Assembly (NCBI GenBank): GCA_004026145.2
Contig: CP034979.1
Location: 7,837,480 to 7,901,479, forward strand
Source of the DNA: Takifugu bimaculatus
Lineage: Eukaryota; Chordata; Actinopteri; Tetraodontiformes; Tetraodontidae
Direction of reading: 5' to 3'
Length of the DNA stretch: 64,000 nt
Below, in pieces: positions 22,182-35,364 of the stretch; within the stretch, counting starts at the first letter, position 1; every line of letters starts with the position of its first letter. The notes below the pieces were generated by a model. That model searched no databases, was not told the DNA's origin, and saw only the letters and a program-made list of their open reading frames with translations. A program made the position numbers and the translations under genes.

Positions 22182-25100
22182 ATGGCTGTATCGAGGTAAG
22201 ACCACGGCCCTCAGCGGCTAGCTGGGCTGCTAATGCTAATTAGCATGTCTGTCGGTGCACCAGGGAGCTTCCTTCTGACATTGAACAGCAAGTTAACGTT
22301 GTGTTGATGAGATAGAATCGTCGTGCTACGTTTCCAGATGTGGAGCCCCCCCCCCGGGTGCCGTAGCCCCGTTTAGGTGGATGTTGCCGGTACATAATGT
22401 GTGGAACCCCCCGCTGGTGCTGAGTTTTGGATCTTATAAACCAGTGTTTTACCAGTTTAAATAGCTGCCTGCAGGCGGAAGGAGCCCAGGTTGACAGTGA
22501 TCATCGATCTGCTCATGGTTGATGATCAGGTTTACCCAGCCCATCACGATGGAAACTTTCTCTAATGGGTGTTTAAGAGGCCCAGATGTCACCCCCCCCC
22601 CAACGATGTTTTGATGTGGTGCCACGTGGTGTCAGTAGACGGTTCGGCTTAAGGCTCGGGCTCACGCATGTGCACCTTTAATCCCTCTGCTTTATTATTA
22701 GACCCTTAATGAGCCCACTTAAAGTCCGGGATCGCCCCAGGTGACCTTGTTGCCAGCCTAAACTACAGCAGATCCATAATTAAGCCTCGACTGATCCAGA
22801 CTGATCCAGTGAATCTTGAACACACATGGTTCTGTTTCCTTGTCAGACTGGATCGACTCTTTATTCTGCTGGACACGGGGACGACGCCGGTAACCCGTAA
22901 GGCAGCAGCTCAACAGCTGGGAGAGGTCGTCAAGCTGCACCCGCACGAGCTCGGTAACCTCCTGACCAAGGTACGTTTGGGGCAGCTGAGGAGCTGGGGG
23001 GCAAATTTGGACTGTATTATAACGTCCTCGTTTAACCCAAGTGCAAATCCACCCTCATCGGGGGTGTTTGTGCCACCTCAACGTGCAAAATCAGAGAGAC
23101 TGAAGTGACACCATGAAGCTACGAAGAGATGATGCGTTTAGTTTACGTAAACGGCAGCTTCGCCGAGCTAAAAGGCTGCTGTCCTACTGCTGTCCTACTG
23201 CTGTCCTGCTGCTGTGTTCCTGCTGCTGTCCTGCTGTCCTACTCTTGTCCTGCTGCTGCTGTCCTCCTGCTGCTATGTTCCTGCTCTTGTCCTGCCTCTG
23301 CTGTCCTGCTGCTGTCCTGCTGCTGTCCTGCTGCTGTCCTGCTCCTGTCCTGCCGGTGTCCTGCTCTTGTCCTACTCTTGTCCTGCTGTGTCTGGGAGGA
23401 TGATGATGATGATGATGATGATGATAATGATTGTGCTGATGAGGAACGTGTGGCTGGGTGGAGTCTCTGCTGGTTGGAGTCTCTGCTGGTTGGAGTCTGT
23501 GCTGGTTGGAGTCTGTGCTGGTTGGAGTCTGTGCTGGTTGGAGTCTCTGCTGGTTGGAGTCTCTGCTGGGTGGAGTCTCTGCTGGTTGGAGTCTGCTGGT
23601 TGGAGTCTCTGCTGGGTGACTCTCAGCAGTAAACAGGACTCTGGGACAGACGATGTCTCCTGATGATGTTTTGAGTGGATTTCCTCTTGATTCGAAGGTC
23701 CTGACCTACCTAAGAAGCCCCAACTGGGACTCTCGGATCGCTGCAGGCTTGGCAGTGGAGGCCATTGTGAAGAATATTCCAGAGTGGGACCCTAAACCCA
23801 AACCCAAAGAGGGTATATATGCTATATATGTGCTATATGAAGAAGCCCTGATAAGGTGTGACCTTGCTGACGATGTGCTTCTGCTTGTTTTCCGTAGAAT
23901 CGTCTGAGGATCTGTTTCCCGAGGATCCTTCCTGCGATCGGCTGACGTTCTACCACTTCGACGTCTCCCGCCTCCTCAAACACGGAGCGTCTCTGCTGGG
24001 ATCCGCGGGAGCCGAGTTTGAAATGCAGGACGATAAAGCAGGTTTGGACCTTCTGCAGTAGAAGCAAAGGGGTTGGATTTTGGAACAAGCCTTTAATTTG
24101 GCTGCTAAACGGGGAAAGTTGCTCATTTTCTGATGGACCTGGGTGGTTTTTCCCTCCTGGAAAATCTCTGCAGATGGAAATTGAAAAGCTCCCACTTGAC
24201 TAAAGTGGAGTGAAAGTGCAGCAGGGATCCTCCAGTCCTGCCTCACACCCCTTTAACCCCTGACTTCTAACCCCAGACGTGGTTTTTACGTGAGTTTTTT
24301 ATGTCTGTCTGCAGCTGAGATCGACCCAAAGGAACGACTGGCCCGGCAGAGGAAGCTGCTTCAGAAGAAACTGGGTCTGGACATGGGCGCCGCTATTGGC
24401 ATGGACACGGAGGAGCTGTTCAATGACGAGGACCTGGACTACAGCTGTCAGACCAGCGCCGTTGGGAGCCATGGAAGCAAAGCCTCCGCTGGCTCCTGCT
24501 CTCGCAACCACTCGGTCAGTCTCCGTGCAGCCTTTTCCAGACGCTCCATAACGCGTTTCTGTAGCACCGGATGGTCCAGAAATGGACATAAATAAGAAAA
24601 GTGAGTGGTTCTGACCGTCTGTGGTGGACCAAATGAGGAGCGTCTGACAACGGGGGGGGGGGGTTGGAACCAGCCCATCGAGCTGTTGGCACCGAGTTGC
24701 CAGGCTATTGTTCCTGTTAGCCTCTTGTTAGCTTGGCCGGCTTTGTTTCCCAAACCCTCGTGGGAAATGTAAATCGCACAGATGGAGCGCCGTTGCTGGT
24801 TTTGTGGCCATGTTTTTGGACCTTCGTCCAGTGAGCAGCAAGTGCCCTGATAATGATTAACCACAACACCGCCACTAGCTGTGCTATAACGCGCGATGTT
24901 CTTCTGGGATCGTTGCCGAGGTGCTGTTTAGACGTCGCCTTAACCTCCATCCACTCACCGTTGTCCTCATTTTGTCTCATTGGAAAGACTATCGATTAGC
25001 TTAGCAACACTTAAGCTAGGAGATGCTGTGGTTGCTGAGACGTGGCGCTATATCAGGCACGCCTGTGATACACTCGTTATAGCTCGGCTAACAACCGGTA

Positions 25101-28100
25101 AATTCTTATACGCTTTATGGTAATAAAACAATGACTAGGGAATAGGGTGGAATGGTCTTGAACTCGCACCGACTTCACAAATATACCAGAATAATCCAAC
25201 TGTTACCTCGGTACTGACCCATCGTCCCACGTTTTCACCACCAATTTAGACAGGAGATAAGCTTTGGAGCCATTTTCAAGGATGGCAGAGATGGTTCTTG
25301 CGTAATAATTGGACTTTTTTCTGACTTCTAGCCCATTCAGGCTGCAGATTTGATAGACTCCGAGTTCCGCCAGGGCATGAGCAGTCGTCAGAAAAACAAG
25401 GCGAAGAGGATGGCCAAGCTGGTGGCCAAGCAGCGCTCCAGGGACATGGACCCAAACGAGAAGAGGTACCGTTGCACTTGCTGGACCGCGAGGAACTCTT
25501 CATTGTTAATCGTCCAATTAAAAGTGGCAAACTGTCTCGTCTCTGTTAGCAACGACAGCTTTGAAGGTGAACCCGAAGAGAAACGAAGGAAAACCACCAA
25601 CGTGGTCATCGATCAACCAGCAACGGAGCTCAAGGTTGTGATTGACAACGTTCCGTGCAGCTCGTCTCTGGAGGAGGTGAGGGTTCAGCCCTGACCCGAT
25701 GGAGAGGCCGCTTCAGTTCCAGTGACCTTTGCTCTTCTGTCTTTAGACTCACGAGTGGCCTCTGGAGAGCTTCTCCGAGGAGCTCTGCAACGACCTCTTC
25801 AATCCTTCGTGGGAGGTAAAACCATTGCTGCAGCGCTTGTAAAGTTCCCGACCCGCCACCTGAGGCTGAGAGGTGCCGCTTTGTGGCGCGTGTTTGTCCA
25901 CAGGTGCGTCACGGGGCAGGGACGGGCCTCAGGGAAATCCTCAAGTCTCACGGTGCCGGCGGAGGAAAGCTGGCGGGAAGCACTGCGGAACAGGTATCTG
26001 AGGCTTGGGTCGGGTTCTGCTGGCGGGAGCTGGTCACCACACCCACTGTCCCACGTCTCGTTTAGATGTCGCGGCAGCACCAGGAGTGGATCGAGGACGT
26101 GGTGATCCGTTTGCTCTGCGTCTTTGCTCTGGACCGCTTCGGAGACTTTGTGTCAGACGAGGTCAAACTTTTCTCCAACATCTTAAACATTAGCTAGGTG
26201 GCATTTTGGCTGCGTCTTCGTTGGTCAGGAGGACCGCCGGGCTCTTGTCTGGGAGGGGTCTCGGTCAGGTTCTGGTTCTGGTTCCCAGCCTTATTCTGTG
26301 CTCCAGGTGGTGGCTCCCGTCAGGGAGACTTGTGCTCAGACGCTCGGCGTGGCTCTCCATCACATGAACGAAACCGGCGTCTCCATGACGGTAGACGTTC
26401 TGCTGAAACTGCTAAAAGAAGACCAGTGGGAGGCCCGGCACGGGGGCCTGTTGGGGATCAAGTACGCCCTGGCGGTCCGACAGGTACTGTGCTGTGTGTA
26501 GACATCACGGTTCTGCTGCTCCGTGGTGGAAGATGCTCAGGTCTCCGTGTGTCCCAGGACCTGATCTCCACTTTACTTCCGCGGGTGCTTCCTGCCGTCA
26601 CAGAAGGCCTGCAAGATCTGGACGACGACGTCAGGGCGGTGGCAGCCTCGGCACTCATCCCCGTGGTCGACGGCCTGGTGCAGCTGCTGCCCAGTAAGGT
26701 CAGAACCACCTTCTACGCCATTCCATTGGGGTCCGAGTAGGAGTTTGGGCCTGAGTTAGCCAAACGTTAGCTAGCGCTCCCACCTGGTGGAAGGCCCATG
26801 CTTCAGTGGGTCCCCTTTTAGGGGCACGCCTGTTTGTTACAGCAGCCTGGGTTCGACCAAGCGATCGTTCACAGGTGTTGGAAATCATTTTAAAGGCTGA
26901 AAGAGGCTTTTTCACCTTGTGACTGATTAGACGCGTCTCTCTGCCCATGTGTCCCAGGTGCCCTTCATTGTGAACACACTATGGGATGCTCTTTTGGATC
27001 TAGATGACCTCACTGCGTCCACCAACAGCATCATGACTTTGCTGTCGTTGCTGCTGACCTATCCTCAGGTCCAACAGTGCAGGTCAGTATGTGATGTGTG
27101 TGACCCACTGGCCTCACCACTCGACTCGGCTCCGCTTCGATTGTATGAAACGGACGGTTTTCTTCTATAAATGACCACACGCTTCTCTCCTGCAGCTTGC
27201 AGCAGTCTTTAACTGTCCTGGTTCCTCGTGTTTGGCCCTTCCTGAGACACACTATATCATCTGTAAGGCGGGCTGCGCTCCAAACACTTTTTACACTTCT
27301 GTCTAAAGCCGATCAGGTAAATCGTCGCTCCGCGTTCTTTATATATTTGACACAATTCCTATATAAGATGTGCAGAAACCTCAAGGTGGCTTCATCTGCA
27401 CCTTTGGACTCTGTCTAAATCCTCAGAGCTGTGCGGTGTGGATCAACCCCATCCTACAAGACATGCTCCGGCACATCTTCCAGTCCTGCATCCTGGAGAG
27501 CAACGAGGAAATCCTCGAGCTCATCCGAAAGGTGCGTTGCGCAATCCTTCAAAACCTCCTTCGATGATCTACAGTAGTGTTGAAAGTGCGGTGGTTTTCC
27601 CGCCCCGTTACGCTTCAGTCGGTGTTTGGTTTGTTAATCTTTCCTTAGAAATGTCCTCATGAGTTGTGTGTTTGTTGGCAGGTTTGGATGGCGCTGCTCT
27701 CCCAGGCGCCTCAGCAGTACGTGGTCGCAGCCAGCTGTCCGTGGATGGGGGCCTGGCTCTGTCTGATGATGCAGCCCTCACACATCCCCATAGATGTGAA
27801 CATGCTGCTGGAGGTCAAGGCCCGCTCCAAGGTGCTGCACTTCATTCCTAATTATCTGAAACGGTGAAATTGCATCCTGGAAGTGGCTCATTTGGCAGCC
27901 TGACTGACTGCAGGTATCTTTAAGCTTCCCTGGTGCCCCTCTTACGCAACCCTTCACTCGTTGGTCCTCAGGACAAAAAGGATTCAACCAATCTGGGCCC
28001 AACACATGAAAGAGTCCCATGATGCCTTTCGTATAAATATCTTATACGCGAGTATTTGAGCTGTATTCTGTTTGAGCCTTGCTGGGGATGAGGAACTCGG

Positions 28101-31100
28101 TCACGGGTTGCATTAAATCTGTGCCGGCCTTCCTGAGAACATGGAATTATTACAAATTATGGCTAAAAGGTGAAATTCTGAGTCTCGCTACGGTTGCTTG
28201 GTTACAGACCAGCAGCTATAATAAAGGAAACCCAAGAATCTCTTCATCTTTGCCCTCATTCTGTCTGTCTGAAGTCTGAAAGAGCGGCTTTATTTAAGAT
28301 GCTCTGAATCGTGCCGAGAGAGGTTGCAGTCCACCGGGAACGCCCTCGTTCCCGAGCCTGTCCCATCCTGGAGTAATTAAGCCCGTGTGTGAACAGGACA
28401 AGGCCGGCGCCAAGGCTCGTCAAGGCACCAATCAGGTGAAGGAGACGGTGCAGGAGTACATCGCGGGTGCTGAGACGGTGTCGGAGGATCCGGCAACCAG
28501 GGACTACGTCGTCGTTCGGGCTCGTCTCATGGCTGCAAAGTAAGTCGTGCGGTGGAGGACGGCGTGCACGCGTACAGGACACCGATGGCTTGTTTTCCTC
28601 TGCTGTCGCCAGGTTGTTGGGGGCTCTGTGTCGGTGCATCTGTGACCCCCAGCTCAACGCCGCGTCCCAGGAGATGCGACCGGCCGAGTCTTTGGGGCAG
28701 CTCTTGCTCTTCCACCTCAACTCCAAGTCGGCGCTGCAGCGCGTCACCGTCGCCCTGGTGCTGTGCGAGTGGGCCGCGCTGCAGAAGGTGGGGAGGGCAC
28801 GTCGAGAACCGTCCCTTCCTTCCTCCCTCTGCACCGGTGGCGAACCTTTGCGTCTGTCTTCCAGGATTGTCAGCTGGTGTCCTCGATGGTGCAGCCCCGG
28901 CTTCTGGCCATTTTGTCCGAGCAGCTGTACTACGATGAGATCGCCATTCCCTTCACCCGCATGCAGAACGAGTGCAAGCAGCTTCTTTCGCTGCTGGCCG
29001 ACGCCAACATTGACCTGCAAGATCGCCTTAATTGCAGCGTTTTCACGATCGATCAAGCCAACGAGCTCGTAAGTCCAACCGCACGCCAGTAGCGGGGATG
29101 CAGCGGCATCACCGTCGCTAGATGTTGTTGAATCTCCTTCGATTTCCAGCTTTTTCCTCGGTCCGAGAACATTTGGTGTGCCACATCCTGGTGACCCAGG
29201 CACTCGCTCATAAATGCCTGGGTCACCGGGATACTGGGATTACAGCCGTCACGTCCGTCCAGGAATACTGGCTGCTGGCGTTATGGCTAATGTTGAACGC
29301 GAGTGCTCGCTGGATGTTGAGTCTCAGCACCCGTCGCTTGTTTCCTAGGTAACCACCATGTTCTCGGAGTCAACAGCCGGCCTGAATGTGAAGTCCAAAC
29401 AATGGCAGGCGCTGGAGAGTAAACGGCAGCAGGCCCAGTCCACGGTGGCAGAGACCAACACCGAATGGCAGCAGCTGCACCTGCGCGTCCACATGATCAC
29501 GGCCTGCGCCGTCATCAACCTGCAGGTGCTCCCCGACAAGCTCAACCCTCTGGTCAGACCCCTGATGGAGGCCATCAAGAGGGAGGAGAACACGCTGGTC
29601 CAGGGTTACGCAGCTGCCTTCGTAGCTAAGCTGCTGCAGCAGTGTTGTGGACGCTCGCCCTGCCCAAACACCAAGATTATTAAGAACCTCTGTGCCTCGG
29701 CCTGCGCGGACTCCTCAACCACGCCTTCGTCCGCCTGCCCGGTGCCCCCGACTCAGGAACACGTTAAAGGTGCGCCGGCTCGTTGTTAGCGTGCTTTGCG
29801 TCCCAACAGGATCACAGTATTTGGCGTTGTCTTGGTTTAATGCTGATAGGTGGTGGGCTGGAAAAGGATGGCATGCACCACATGGTTAACGCAACACGGG
29901 GGATCATCACGCTCTACCGTCACCAGAAGGCCGCCTTTGCCATCACGAGTAAGAGGGGGCCGGCCCCCAAGGCCCCCAAGGCCCCCAGCACAGACCTTCC
30001 TCCTGGCAGCATCCTCAGCACCGACAATGACGAGGTACAAAAAAAAAAAAAACCCCACACATCTACAGCAAGCAGTCGTGTTTCCAATGCTCTGTTTGTT
30101 TGTTTGTTTAGAGCAAGAAGCCTTTTCTCATTCAGAGAAGAGGCGCGGAGCTGTCTTTGATGACTGTTGCCCGACACTTCGGCTCGGGCCTCACGGAGTC
30201 TCTGCCCTACCTCTGGGAGAACACGATCGGACCGCTGAGAGCCGTTGTGACGGAGAAGCAGAGCGTCGGTACGTTGATGGCTGTTTATCTCCAGTGGAGA
30301 CAAATGCACTAATGTTGGGAGCTGTTGAGTCACATGACTTTAAAAATGGCTACAGGCTTATTTGGGACCCAGCCCGTTTGCGTCCATCCATCTTGGAGCC
30401 ACTTTTCCTTTCCCTGGCAGGAATTTGTACTTTAGACCCTTGAACGGTACCTTTTTTAAGCCAGGGTGGGCAGCCTACTCATATTTTATATCTATATATC
30501 TACCCTGCTGGATTCCTCCCCTTAAGCTACTTTCTACTGGGCAAATATGCCGTTAACATGCGTACAGCTGCTCACCTAAAGCCTGCTGCAGCTGTGTTTA
30601 TCGTCCACCTCTACAGCCTCGCCGTAACCTTCTGAATTGCCGTCTTGTTTTCAGACAGGCAGGCGCAGCTGGAGAGAGGCGACGCTGCAGCGCAGGAGCT
30701 CGTCAACTCTCTGCAAGTGCTGGAAGTCATGACTGGAGCCATGTCTGCTGAGCTCAAACCTCTGGTAAGACCCGCAGCGCTTTGAGCCGCCTCTCAAGGC
30801 CGCTTCCTGGAGCCTCATCACCGGCCGCGTCTTCGAGAGCGTCTGGCGTCAGATGCGAATGATCCTCCTCCGTTTTGTGTAGCTGCTGGAGCATCTGCCG
30901 CATCTGTTCACCTGCCTGCAGCACCCGTACACGGCCGTGCGGCACATGGCTGCCCGCTGCGTGGGCGTGTTCAGCAAGATCGCCATGCTGGAGACCATGA
31001 ACAGCTTCCTGGAGCGGGTGCTCCCCTGGCTGGCCGCCATTGACGACTGCACCAAGCAGGAGGGAGCGATTGAGGCGTTAGCCTGTATCCTTTCCAGAGA

Positions 31101-34100
31101 CTCTTGGTTGTAGCCACCTGTTGCTGCTGCTGTGCGTCCTTGACCGGCTTATCTGCAGGTATCATGGAGCAGCTGGACGTGGATATCGTGCCCTACATCG
31201 TGCTGCTCGTCGTGCCCGTGCTGGGCCGCATGAGTGACCCCAGCGACAGCATCCGCTTCATGGCCACGCAGTGTTTCGCGACGCTGATCCGCCTGTTGCC
31301 CCTGGAGGTAGATTTAGAACCCTTCCACTGATGGTGCTGTGGTGGACGGTGCCGTTGCTGACTGTCTGTGGTCTACCAGGCAGGTATACCAGACCCTCCA
31401 GCCATGTCTGCTGATCTGATCCGGCAGAAAGCCCGCGAGCGCCACTTCCTGGAGCAGCTATTGGATGGCAAAAAACTAGAGAACTACAAGATTCCGGTTC
31501 CCATAAAAGCTGAGCTCAGGAAGTACCAGCAGGTGGGTTTCCTCCTCAGTCCGCTGTCCTTGCTCGACCCCCCCCCCCCCCCACGGTCAGCGAGTCCCTA
31601 CGGCCTTGCTCGGTTTTAGCTGGTCACTTTGTCCCGTTGCAGGACGGAGTGAACTGGCTCTCCTTTCTGAACAAATACAAGTTGCACGGGATCCTGTGTG
31701 ACGACATGGGCCTCGGAAAGACTTTACAGTCCATCTGCATCCTTGCTGGAGATCACTACCTCAGGTACCGAGTCCCTGACACTGAGCAGCTCTACGCTGA
31801 CATGACGGCAGTGTGTGTGTGTACGTGTGTGTGTGTGTTTAGGATGATCATACAGTGGTATGAGAAAGTTTGGCCACCCCCTCTGAGGGTGTGTAACAAT
31901 GAACTCTGACTTCACACAACATCATCTTGGTGGCATGTCCTTCATTTGCCCATAAGAGCCGAGTGTTAGCTTGATTTCCAAACACAGATTAAGTATTCAT
32001 AGTATGAAATTAAATCAAATGTAAAAAATAGGCTGTGCAAAAATGTGGGCACCCTTGTCATTTTGTTGCTTTGATGGCCTGGAACTAATCATCACAGGAT
32101 AATTGGACACACAAAGTAGGTTTGGTGAGCTCATTAAGCCTAAACTTAATTGACAGGTGTATAAAATAATGACAAAGAACACAGAATTCCAAGAGAAACA
32201 CCTGCTTCCCAGTAAAATTTGGTGGAGGTTCCATCGTGCTGTGGGGCCGTGTGGCCAGTGCTGGTACTGGGAATCTTGTTAAAATTGGATTCCACTCAGT
32301 GTCAGCAGATTCTTGAGCAGATTCAAGAGTCTGTCACAAAGTTGAAGTTGCGCCGGTGTCTGGGTGTTTCAACAAGACAATGACCCCAAACGTTGCTCCA
32401 AATCTCCCCGAGCATTCATGCAGAGCAACAAGAGCAGTGTTTTGGAATGGCCATCCCAGTCCCCAGATTTGAACATCATGGAGAATCTGACTTGAAGCAG
32501 GCTGTCCATGCTCGGAACCCTTCAAACATCACTGAACTGCAGAGGTTTTGCCAGGTGGAATGGGCCAAAACACCCTCACCCAGGATCCAGACACTCATCC
32601 AGGCTGTTCTTTTGGCAAAAGGAGGCTCTACTAAACACTAATGAGATTTCTATTAAGGTGCCCAAATTTATGCACAGGCCTTTTTGTTGTTTTGGGGCAT
32701 ATTGCACATTGTCTGTGGACCCACTAAACCTCATTTCACTGCTGAAATATGATTGTGTTGATCAGTTTAAAACACCCAGTGATTGGTGGATAATAATGCC
32801 AATAGTCAAGGGTGCCCCGACCTCCTGGTACCTCTGTACGCGTTGACTCCTGGTGTCTGTGTTCAGGGCGCAGGAGTACTCCAAAGCTAAAGCCCCAGAC
32901 TGCAGCCCCATGCCTTCTCTGGTGGTGTGTCCTCCCACGCTCACAGGACACTGGGTCGACGAGGTCGGCAAGTTCTGCTCCAAAGAGTACCTGAACCCGC
33001 TGCACTACACCGGACCCCCCACGGAACGAATGCGGTGAAGCTCGTGGCGCTCGCGGCCGCTTCCGTCCGTGACTGGGCTGAAAAGCACCAACGTCTTCTC
33101 TTTGCTTCCAGGCTGCAGCACCAGGTGAAGAAGCACAACCTGATAGTGGCGTCTTACGACGTCGTGCGGAACGACATCGACTTTTTCCGGTGTGTATTGA
33201 CCTAAAGCCTCTAACTCTAGAGGGGGAAGGGGGGGGTTTCAGAACCTGACCAGCCGCTTCTGCCTTCGCAGGAACATCAAATTTAATTACTGCATCCTCG
33301 ACGAGGGTCACGTGATCAAAAACGGCAAAACCAAACTTTCCAAAGCCGTCAAGCAGCTGGCCGCAAATTTCCGAGTCATCTTGTCGGGAACGCCCATCCA
33401 GGTGAGCGGGGGCCTCTTCCGCGGCGTGCACCTCTGACTCCGAGTGCCTTTGCTTGACGTCTCGTCCCTCCTCAGAACAACGTCCTGGAGCTGTGGTCCT
33501 TGTTTGACTTCCTCATGCCGGGCTTCCTCGGGACAGAACGCCAGTTTGCCGCCCGCTACGGGAAACCCATCCTGGCCAGCCGCGACGCTAAGAGCTCCTC
33601 CCGGGAGCAGGAGGCAGGTGTGTCCTCCTACGGAGCACATTTAGCACGTTTCTGTGGCGGGAGGATGAAGTGGGTGTGACTTCCTGCAGGCGTCCTGGCG
33701 ATGGAGGCGCTCCACCGGCAGGTGCTGCCCTTCCTGTTGAGGAGGATGAAGGAGGATGTCCTCCAGGACCTTCCCCCTAAAATAATCCAGGACTATTACT
33801 GCAACCTGAGTCCTCTGCAGGTACTGATGTCCTGTCTGTCCTGCCAGGAACATCCACTGGGTAGAAGTGATCAGATGTTTGTGTTCAGTGTTCCCAAAGA
33901 CGCTTTTAAGTTCTGAGGAGCCGGATTAATCCTTTAGATGAATTGATTTGTCGCGAACGTCGTTGCCATGCCAACTAGGATGCCTCCGCCTGCAGGTCCA
34001 GCTGTACGAAGACTTTGCCAAGTCTCGGGCCAAAGCCAGCGTGGATGAGAGCATCTCCACAGCCTCTGCAGAGGAGGAGGAGAAGCCCAAACTCAAAGCC

Positions 34101-35364
34101 ACGGGACACGTTTTCCAGGTGTGTGTCTCGTCTACACGTTTGGACGTCTTGCTGACTACAGAGTTACATTTCTTTGCTCCCTCTGTCCCGTCTCCGCCCC
34201 CCCCCAGGCCCTGCAGTACCTGCGGAAGCTGTGCAACCATCCCAGCCTGGTCTTGTCTCCGCAGCATCCGGAGTTCAAGCGGATCACGGAGGAGCTGGCG
34301 GCTCAGAGCTCCGGCCTGCGGGACATTCAGCACGCGCCCAAGCTGTCTGCGCTCAAACAGGTAAAGTTCCCGGCTCGCCGGCGCCGCGTCACCACCAAGG
34401 TGAGACACCAGATGACCTCTGTCCGCGTCTCTGTCCTCAGCTGCTGTTGGACTGCGGTCTCGGTGGCGGGGGAGGATCCGAGGGGGGCACGGAGGCCGTG
34501 GTGGCGCAGCATCGGGTCCTGATCTTCTGCCAGCTAAAGAGCATGCTGGACATCGTGGAGCACGACCTGCTGAAGCCCAAACTGCCCTCCATCACGTACC
34601 TGCGGCTGGACGGCAGCGTGCCCGCGGGCCTGCGCCACTCCATCGTGTCCAGGTGGGGGCCGCCGGCTCCGTTCTAAGCTGTCGCACGCGTGCACGCTTC
34701 TCACTGTCCGGCTTCTCTCAGGTTCAACAACGACCCCTCCATCGACGTGCTGCTGCTCACCACCCACGTCGGGGGTTTGGGCCTGAACCTGACGGGCGCC
34801 GACACCGTGGTGTTTGTGGAACACGACTGGAATCCCATGAGAGACCTGCAGGCCATGGATCGCGCCCACAGGATAGGACAGGTACTGCTCGCTAGCGTGA
34901 AGGTGCGGAACCGAGCGACGAGGAATCGGCTCGGTCCTTGATGGAACGTTCTGTCGTGCAGAAACGGGTCGTCAACGTGTACCGGCTGATCACCCGGGGA
35001 ACGCTGGAGGAGAAGATCATGGGTCTGCAGAAGTTCAAGATGAGCATCGCCAACACCGTCATCAGCCAGGACAACGCCAGCCTGCAGAGCATGGGCACGG
35101 ACCAGCTGCTGGACCTGTTCACTCTGGACAAGGTGAGGGGGGGGGCGGGGCCACGACGGGCATCGGTAACGCCGCTGCTCGCTAACGTTAACGGTGCTGT
35201 TGTGTCCATCTCAGGGTGACAAGAGGGAGAAGGGAGACCGGTCACCATCCACCTCAGGGAAGGCCTCCATGAAGTCTGTCCTGGACGGTCTGGGAGAGCT
35301 GTGGGACCAGCAGCAGTACGACACCGAGTACAACCTGGACACCTTCATTCATTCTCTGAAGTAG
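22182..35364 (+). CDS. BTAF1: BTAF1 (TAF172/Mot1) TBP-associated SNF2 ATPase, complete, 38 coding exons, 1,856 aa
   Basis: BTAF1 uses ATP to remove TBP from DNA and redistribute it (B-TFIID). Exons: 22182-22195, 22847-22970, 23698-23812, 23898-24041, 24315-24514, 25332-25465, 25550-25676, 25747-25815, 25904-25993, 26066-26161, 26307-26483, 26558-26698, 26958-27082, 27196-27316, 27427-27531, 27682-27831, 28397-28539, 28613-28787, 28865-29068, 29349-29769, 29850-30034, 30112-30268, 30655-30764, 30883-31084, 31159-31307, 31380-31532, 31643-31764, 32867-33034, 33112-33189, 33272-33401, 33476-33617, 33690-33820, 33996-34118, 34208-34360, 34441-34652, 34722-34881, 34962-35132, 35215-35364. All have GT/AG sites and consistent phase, totalling 1,857 codons (human protein about 1,849 aa). 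Residues 1 to about 1,270 are HEAT-repeat TBP-binding region. The ATPase follows: DDMGLGKT (Lys about 1303), DEGH (about 1410-1413), LSGTPIQNN, GGLGLNLTGAD and QAMDRAHRIGQ. Start context GACCATGG is favourable. Confidence 0.98.
23175..23386. repeat. Imperfect CTG/GTCCTGCT repeat array in BTAF1 intron 2
   Basis: Units of the type CTGCTGTCCTG are repeated about 18 times with small variations. Three different tandem arrays follow one another in this single intron (see also 23399-23430 and 23461-23617). Confidence 0.92.
23399..23430. repeat. (GAT)n microsatellite in BTAF1 intron 2
   Basis: About ten GAT units with one interruption. Confidence 0.92.
23461..23617. repeat. 16-bp minisatellite in BTAF1 intron 2
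   Basis: The unit GAGTCTCTGCTGGTTG is repeated about ten times; copies alternate between CTCTG and CTGTG, and one copy is shortened. It ends 80 bases before exon 3. Confidence 0.93.
29190..29227. repeat. Perfect 13-bp inverted repeat (hairpin) in a BTAF1 intron
   Basis: GGTGACCCAGGCA (29190-29202) and its exact reverse complement (29215-29227) are separated by a 12-base loop, within the intron between 29068 and 29349. Too short for a usual miRNA precursor; function unknown. Confidence 0.95.
31853..32836 (+). mobile_element. Degraded Tc1/mariner-like DNA transposon in BTAF1 intron 27
   Basis: Ends are CAGTGGTATG... and, in reverse complement, CAGAGGTACC.... These are imperfect terminal inverted repeats that share the CACCC block about 25 bases in. 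The element is flanked by TA target duplications (31851-31852 and 32837-32838). Inside are plus-strand remnants of a Tc1-type transposase: QQDNDPK..., then EWPSQSPDLNIMENL followed by a frameshift, then AVHARNPSNITELQRF in another frame. The expected tryptophan codon after ENL is lost, so the transposase is dead. The host intron is 1,102 bp, of which only about 116 bp is not element. Confidence 0.92.

Noticed and set aside
23129..23663. Cys-rich and Trp/Val-rich frames after BTAF1 exon 2
   Set aside because: These are translations of tandem arrays in intron 2; exon 3 begins at 23698 in phase with exon 2.
29190..29227. The BTAF1 intronic hairpin as a microRNA gene
   Set aside because: A 13-bp stem in 38 bases is far too short for a Drosha substrate.
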